Assembly (NCBI GenBank): GCA_030427805.1
Contig: JAUICP010000006.1
Location: 1-64,000, forward strand
Source of the DNA: Bdellovibrionia bacterium
GTDB taxonomy: Bacteria; Bdellovibrionota; Bdellovibrionia; Bdellovibrionales; JAGQZY01
Direction of reading: 5' to 3'
DNA: 64,000 nt
A model generated the notes under the pieces. The model searched no databases. It saw only the letters and a list, made by a program, of their open reading frames with translations, and was not told the DNA's origin. Shown here piece by piece: positions 60,888 to 64,000 of this stretch (position 1 is its first letter; every line of letters begins with the position of its first letter). The position numbers were made by a program, and so were the translations under genes.

Positions 60888-62309
60888 GTGAATCAGATTG
60901 TATTAATTAACGATTCAAACGAGCTTTTGACCGACACGGTCATCAAGTCTCAAGGTTTGGGTAAAAACATTCAAATAAAAAGGGCTCGAGACTATGAAGA
61001 GTCCATGGAAGCGCTTCAGGATGAAAATTCACTCATTCTGAGTTTTTATGTTACGAAAAATCCAAACGACTTCACTCATCTAAAACTATTGCAGAAAGCT
61101 CACGAGCTGCGCCCCTGCATGCCTCTTTATATCCTCGAAAACTACGCTACGGTCGATGAAGAAACCGAAAAATATGAACGCGAGTTAGTCACGAAACTCG
61201 GTGTTAGAAAGTATTTTTCAGATAAAATTACCGCCGAATCCCTCGTTAACAGTGTCTACCCATTTTTTAAACAGCAAAATGAAGAACGAATTCAACAAAT
61301 ATCCGAACATTTTTTCAAAGATCAAACCGAAGGAAGCAATCACGTCGTCGATGCCAATGGTGACTCCTTCTTACAGGTCAATCCCGTCTACTTTTTCACT
61401 GGAACGCGCTCTCTCTTTGATCTTTACATCAAAATAGGCACCAATCGCTTTATTAAAATCATTACATCTGGAGACCCCGTCGACTTTATACGTCTCGACA
61501 ATTACCTCAAAAAAGGAGCCCGATCGTTTTTCGTTAAAGATGTCAGCCTCAGGTCCTATGTCGATCATTGCAAAAAATATCTGCAGGCATCCTTACTGTC
61601 TTCCTGTCTATCGACTGAAGATAAATTAGATGCCACAAAATCCTACGGCAACCTATTGGGCACTTTGATAAATAAAGATTTTTTCTCAGAGGAGCTCCTT
61701 TCTCTGAGCCTAGAATTAACCCATGCCGTTCGAACCTATTTGGAGAATATAGACACTAGTGGTTCAAAGCTCATTGAAGATTTTCTTAAGGACCCCAAGT
61801 CAATGAGTCATGGCGTGGCCACTTGCATGGTTGGTTCTCTTGTTGCTGCCAAGGCAAAGCTTGGTGACTCTGAAACAATTCTTCGCATTGGTCTTGCTTG
61901 TTTTCTTCACGACATCGGCTTGAAATCAATGCCTGAGGAACTCCTGCAGAAAACTGAAGATGAAATGAGTTTAAAAGAAAAAACACTTTATCGAACTCAT
62001 ACCGAGGTTGGAAGCAATGAAGTGAGCACAATTAGCAGCATCCATAAATCCGTTCCTCGCATGATCCTTCATCACCATATACGAAAAGAGAGCTTAGGAT
62101 TTCCCATGGGAATTCCATTTCAAAAACTCGATAAAAACGATCAGGTCGTGGGACTCGCTAATGATCTTTGTGACAAAATTGAGTCCATGGCCTCAGAAGA
62201 TTCTAGCAAAGTAATAAAAGAGGCCCTTGCAAGTATCGAGGCCAATTTCAGCTCAGAATTAGTAGAAGTGACTCAAAAGATTTTTAATGGTGAATCATTC
62301 GAAGAGTAA
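60888..62309 (+). CDS. HD-GYP-like domain protein with N-terminal receiver-like regions
   Basis: A 473-residue cytoplasmic protein. The first 120 residues look like a receiver domain without a clear phospho-acceptor (VLINDSNELLTDTV). A second alpha/beta part follows to about 255. The C-terminal 180 residues are an HD domain: MSHGVATCMVGSLVAAKAKL, then CFLHDIGLKSMP and YRTHTEVGSNEV, with HHHIRKESLGFPMG where HD-GYP proteins have HHExxDGxGYP. It keeps HD and several His ligands but has GFP in place of GYP and lacks the Glu, so cyclic-di-GMP hydrolysis is doubtful. GTG start, with AAGGAAGGGG rather far upstream. Convergent with relA/spoT. Confidence 0.75.
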   Translation: MNQIVLINDSNELLTDTVIKSQGLGKNIQIKRARDYEESMEALQDENSLILSFYVTKNPNDFTHLKLLQKAHELRPCMPLYILENYATVDEETEKYERELVTKLGVRKYFSDKITAESLVNSVYPFFKQQNEERIQQISEHFFKDQTEGSNHVVDANGDSFLQVNPVYFFTGTRSLFDLYIKIGTNRFIKIITSGDPVDFIRLDNYLKKGARSFFVKDVSLRSYVDHCKKYLQASLLSSCLSTEDKLDATKSYGNLLGTLINKDFFSEELLSLSLELTHAVRTYLENIDTSGSKLIEDFLKDPKSMSHGVATCMVGSLVAAKAKLGDSETILRIGLACFLHDIGLKSMPEELLQKTEDEMSLKEKTLYRTHTEVGSNEVSTISSIHKSVPRMILHHHIRKESLGFPMGIPFQKLDKNDQVVGLANDLCDKIESMASEDSSKVIKEALASIEANFSSELVEVTQKIFNGESFEE

Positions 62310-62317
62310 GATCTTTA

Positions 62318-64000
62318 TTAGATCTGAGTCACCCGTGTGACACCGAGGACTCCCTGAATTTTCTGTAAGTGTGACATGGCGATTGATAATTGCTCAGTAT
62401 CCCGCACCGAGATATCAAAAATACAGATCGCCTTTTTATCTTTTGTCGTGCGAATTTGCGCATTGTGAATATTAATATTCAATGTGGCAAATGTTTCTGT
62501 CATCTTTCCTAGCAGTCCTGGTATGTCATGGGAGACAACCCTTACTCGAGCCGTGCGCTCAACACCCTCGGGAACTTTATCAACCGTCCAAGCCACTTCA
62601 ATTTCCCTTTGGTCATCCATGGCAAAGACTCGCTCACAATCGGATCGATGAACGGTAATCCCTCTACCACGAGAAATAAAGCCCACGATGGGGTCACCAG
62701 GTATTGGGTTACAGCACTTGGCAAAGCGGACAAGGACATCATCCATACCATCAACGCTGATTATTGACTTCGACTTTCTCTTTTTATTGAGAGCTGAGCG
62801 ATAAACCTTTTGCAGAAAATTCTCATCATTCTCTTCGACCACAGGTTTCTCGACGGACTCTTTATATTCTGGTGCGTATTCAATTAATATATCTTTAGCA
62901 ACGATTTTTCCGTAGCCGACTCTGACGTATAAATCATCGAGATCATTGGCTCCAAGTTTTCTTAAAACTTCCGAAAGCTTAGAAGACTTTTCGAACTTAG
63001 CGAGACTGTATCCGGCTTTTCGAAAATCCTTTTCTAGCATCTGTTCACCCATGACCAAGGCTCTCTTGCGCTCTTCGTTTTTGACATGCCAACGAATTTT
63101 ATTTTTCGCTTTTGAAGTTACGCAGTTTTTCAACCAATCCTTTGATGGACTTTGGTTGTCATTGGTCATTATTTCGATTCGATCTCCACTTTTCATTCTG
63201 GTCTTAAGTGGAACGAGACGACCATTGATTCGTGCGCCTGAGCAATGGTTGCCAACATCGGTATGGATCGAATAGGCAAAGTCTATGGGAGTGGCCCCCT
63301 CTGGAAACTCTTTAACTTCTCCCGTCGGAGTAAAAACATAAATTTCAGATTCAAATAATTCCGACTTTACGTTTTCAAGAAATTCTCCACTCGAACCAGC
63401 ATTTTGATGGTGCGATACCAAGTCTCGAAGCCAATGAAATTTGTCTAAAGAGCCATTCGCCGTGGATTGATTGCCTTCTTTGTAAATCCAGTGAGCGGCA
63501 ATCCCTCGTTCAGCAACCAAATGCATCTCTTGAGTTCGAATCTGAATTTCAATTCGTTCGGCATTGGGACCCATCACGGTCGTGTGCAAACTTTGATAAT
63601 TATTCACCTTCGGCATGGCAATATAGTCTTTAAATCGCCCCGGAATTGGCTTCCAAAGAGAGTGCACGTGTCCCAGCACTTCATAACACTCCGGCACACT
63701 ATCCACTACGATTCTAAAGGCGAGAACATCATACACCTGTTCGTAATCTATATTACGGCGTTCCATCTTGCGGTAGATCGACCACAAGTGCTTCGGTCGC
63801 CCTTGAATTTCATACTTTAGTTTACTGCGCTTATCGAGTTCCGATGCCAACTGATTTTTAACTTCGTCAATGTAGCGCTCGCGCTCTTTCTTTTTCTTCG
63901 CAACCTTTTGCACCAAGTGATAGAACATCTCAGGTTTTGAATAGCGAAAACTCAAATCTTCTAATTCAACTTTAACCGAACTAATCCCCAATCGAGAAGC
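62318..64000 (-). CDS. RelA/SpoT family (p)ppGpp synthetase, 5' end outside window
   Basis: The 3' part of a long RelA/SpoT protein. The frame is open to the window edge, so the N-terminal HD hydrolase domain lies beyond it. Visible are the end of the HD-to-synthetase linker (ASRLGISSVKVELEDLSFRY), the synthetase domain (YDVLAFRIVVDSVPECYEVLG, HSLWKPIPGRFKDYIAMPK, NNYQSLHTTVMGP), the TGS domain (IYVFTPTGEVKEFPEGATPIDFAYSIH) and a C-terminal ACT domain (RVRVVSHDIPGLLGKMTETF). The synthetase motif RFKDYI and the Gln/Ser-Leu-His pair are intact. Whether it also hydrolyses (p)ppGpp needs the missing part. Regulates the stringent response. Confidence 0.94.
   Translation of the reverse strand, partial: ASRLGISSVKVELEDLSFRYSKPEMFYHLVQKVAKKKKERERYIDEVKNQLASELDKRSKLKYEIQGRPKHLWSIYRKMERRNIDYEQVYDVLAFRIVVDSVPECYEVLGHVHSLWKPIPGRFKDYIAMPKVNNYQSLHTTVMGPNAERIEIQIRTQEMHLVAERGIAAHWIYKEGNQSTANGSLDKFHWLRDLVSHHQNAGSSGEFLENVKSELFESEIYVFTPTGEVKEFPEGATPIDFAYSIHTDVGNHCSGARINGRLVPLKTRMKSGDRIEIMTNDNQSPSKDWLKNCVTSKAKNKIRWHVKNEERKRALVMGEQMLEKDFRKAGYSLAKFEKSSKLSEVLRKLGANDLDDLYVRVGYGKIVAKDILIEYAPEYKESVEKPVVEENDENFLQKVYRSALNKKRKSKSIISVDGMDDVLVRFAKCCNPIPGDPIVGFISRGRGITVHRSDCERVFAMDDQREIEVAWTVDKVPEGVERTARVRVVSHDIPGLLGKMTETFATLNINIHNAQIRTTKDKKAICIFDISVRDTEQLSIAMSHLQKIQGVLGVTRVTQI

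Noticed and set aside
1-64000. Transposases, integrases, att sites, tRNA or rRNA genes
   Set aside because: None could be recognised on either strand; the accessory character of 15-26 kb rests on the gene content, not on mobility genes.

Overview
The window reads as chromosome of a Gram-negative, didermic bacterium, most likely from the Bdellovibrionota or a related former deltaproteobacterial lineage. This placement is inferred from the gene mix: a complete type II secretion (gsp) operon, an alternative complex III (act) operon, ResB/CcsA cytochrome c maturation, a bacterial Ser/Thr kinase, many Sec-secreted proteins of unknown family, and mevalonate-pathway isoprenoid genes, which are uncommon in proteobacteria. 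No marker sequence could be searched, so the taxonomy is a working guess. No rRNA, tRNA, CRISPR array, transposase or phage gene was seen.

Layout. 1-2.2 kb: a small Cys-rich ORF and a membrane-anchored Ser/Thr kinase. 2.2-7.4 kb (minus): a tightly overlapping mevalonate operon, fni > mvaA > phosphomevalonate kinase > mvaD > mevalonate kinase, directly behind rpmI-rplT and separated from it only by a terminator hairpin. 7.5-13.3 kb (minus): the usual thrS-infC-rpmI-rplT cluster, split by two pilin-like paralogues and an opposite-strand secreted alpha/beta hydrolase; infC appears to start with the rare AUU codon. 13.6-14.9 kb: a BamD-like periplasmic TPR protein.

15.2-26.1 kb is the accessory heart of the window. 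Three large Sec-secreted paralogues (1080, 701 and 701 aa) share a Cys-containing N-terminal region of about 440-470 residues but end in three unrelated C-terminal domains: one with a degenerate Fic-like motif, one resembling an ADP-ribosyltransferase, one weakly GNAT-like. This is the architecture of polymorphic toxins/effectors, but no immunity gene is evident. A minus-strand trio of secreted unknown proteins lies inside the cluster. With a full T2SS in the same window, a family of exported effectors with exchangeable warheads, perhaps used against prey or competitors, is the most interesting hypothesis here.

26-40 kb is respiratory: actA-F (pentaheme cytochrome, fused molybdopterin-like/FeS protein, two NrfD-type quinone subunits, ActD, monoheme cytochrome) on the minus strand, a roughly 0.6 kb non-coding structured gap, a porin plus a phosphate-binding-like protein and a small secreted protein on plus, then ccsA-like and resB-like genes on minus. 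40-43.8 kb holds an N-formylglutamate amidohydrolase-like protein, a PduO-type cobalamin adenosyltransferase, a two-domain GNAT-like protein and a FabD-like acyltransferase with an altered active-site motif.

44.2-58.6 kb is a single-direction gsp operon in order C, second C-like PDZ protein, D, E, F, G, terminator, H, I, J, K, L, M, N. 58.7-64 kb holds ssb, a lipoprotein, an outer-membrane barrel protein, an HD-GYP-like protein and the 3' part of a RelA/SpoT gene that runs off the window edge.
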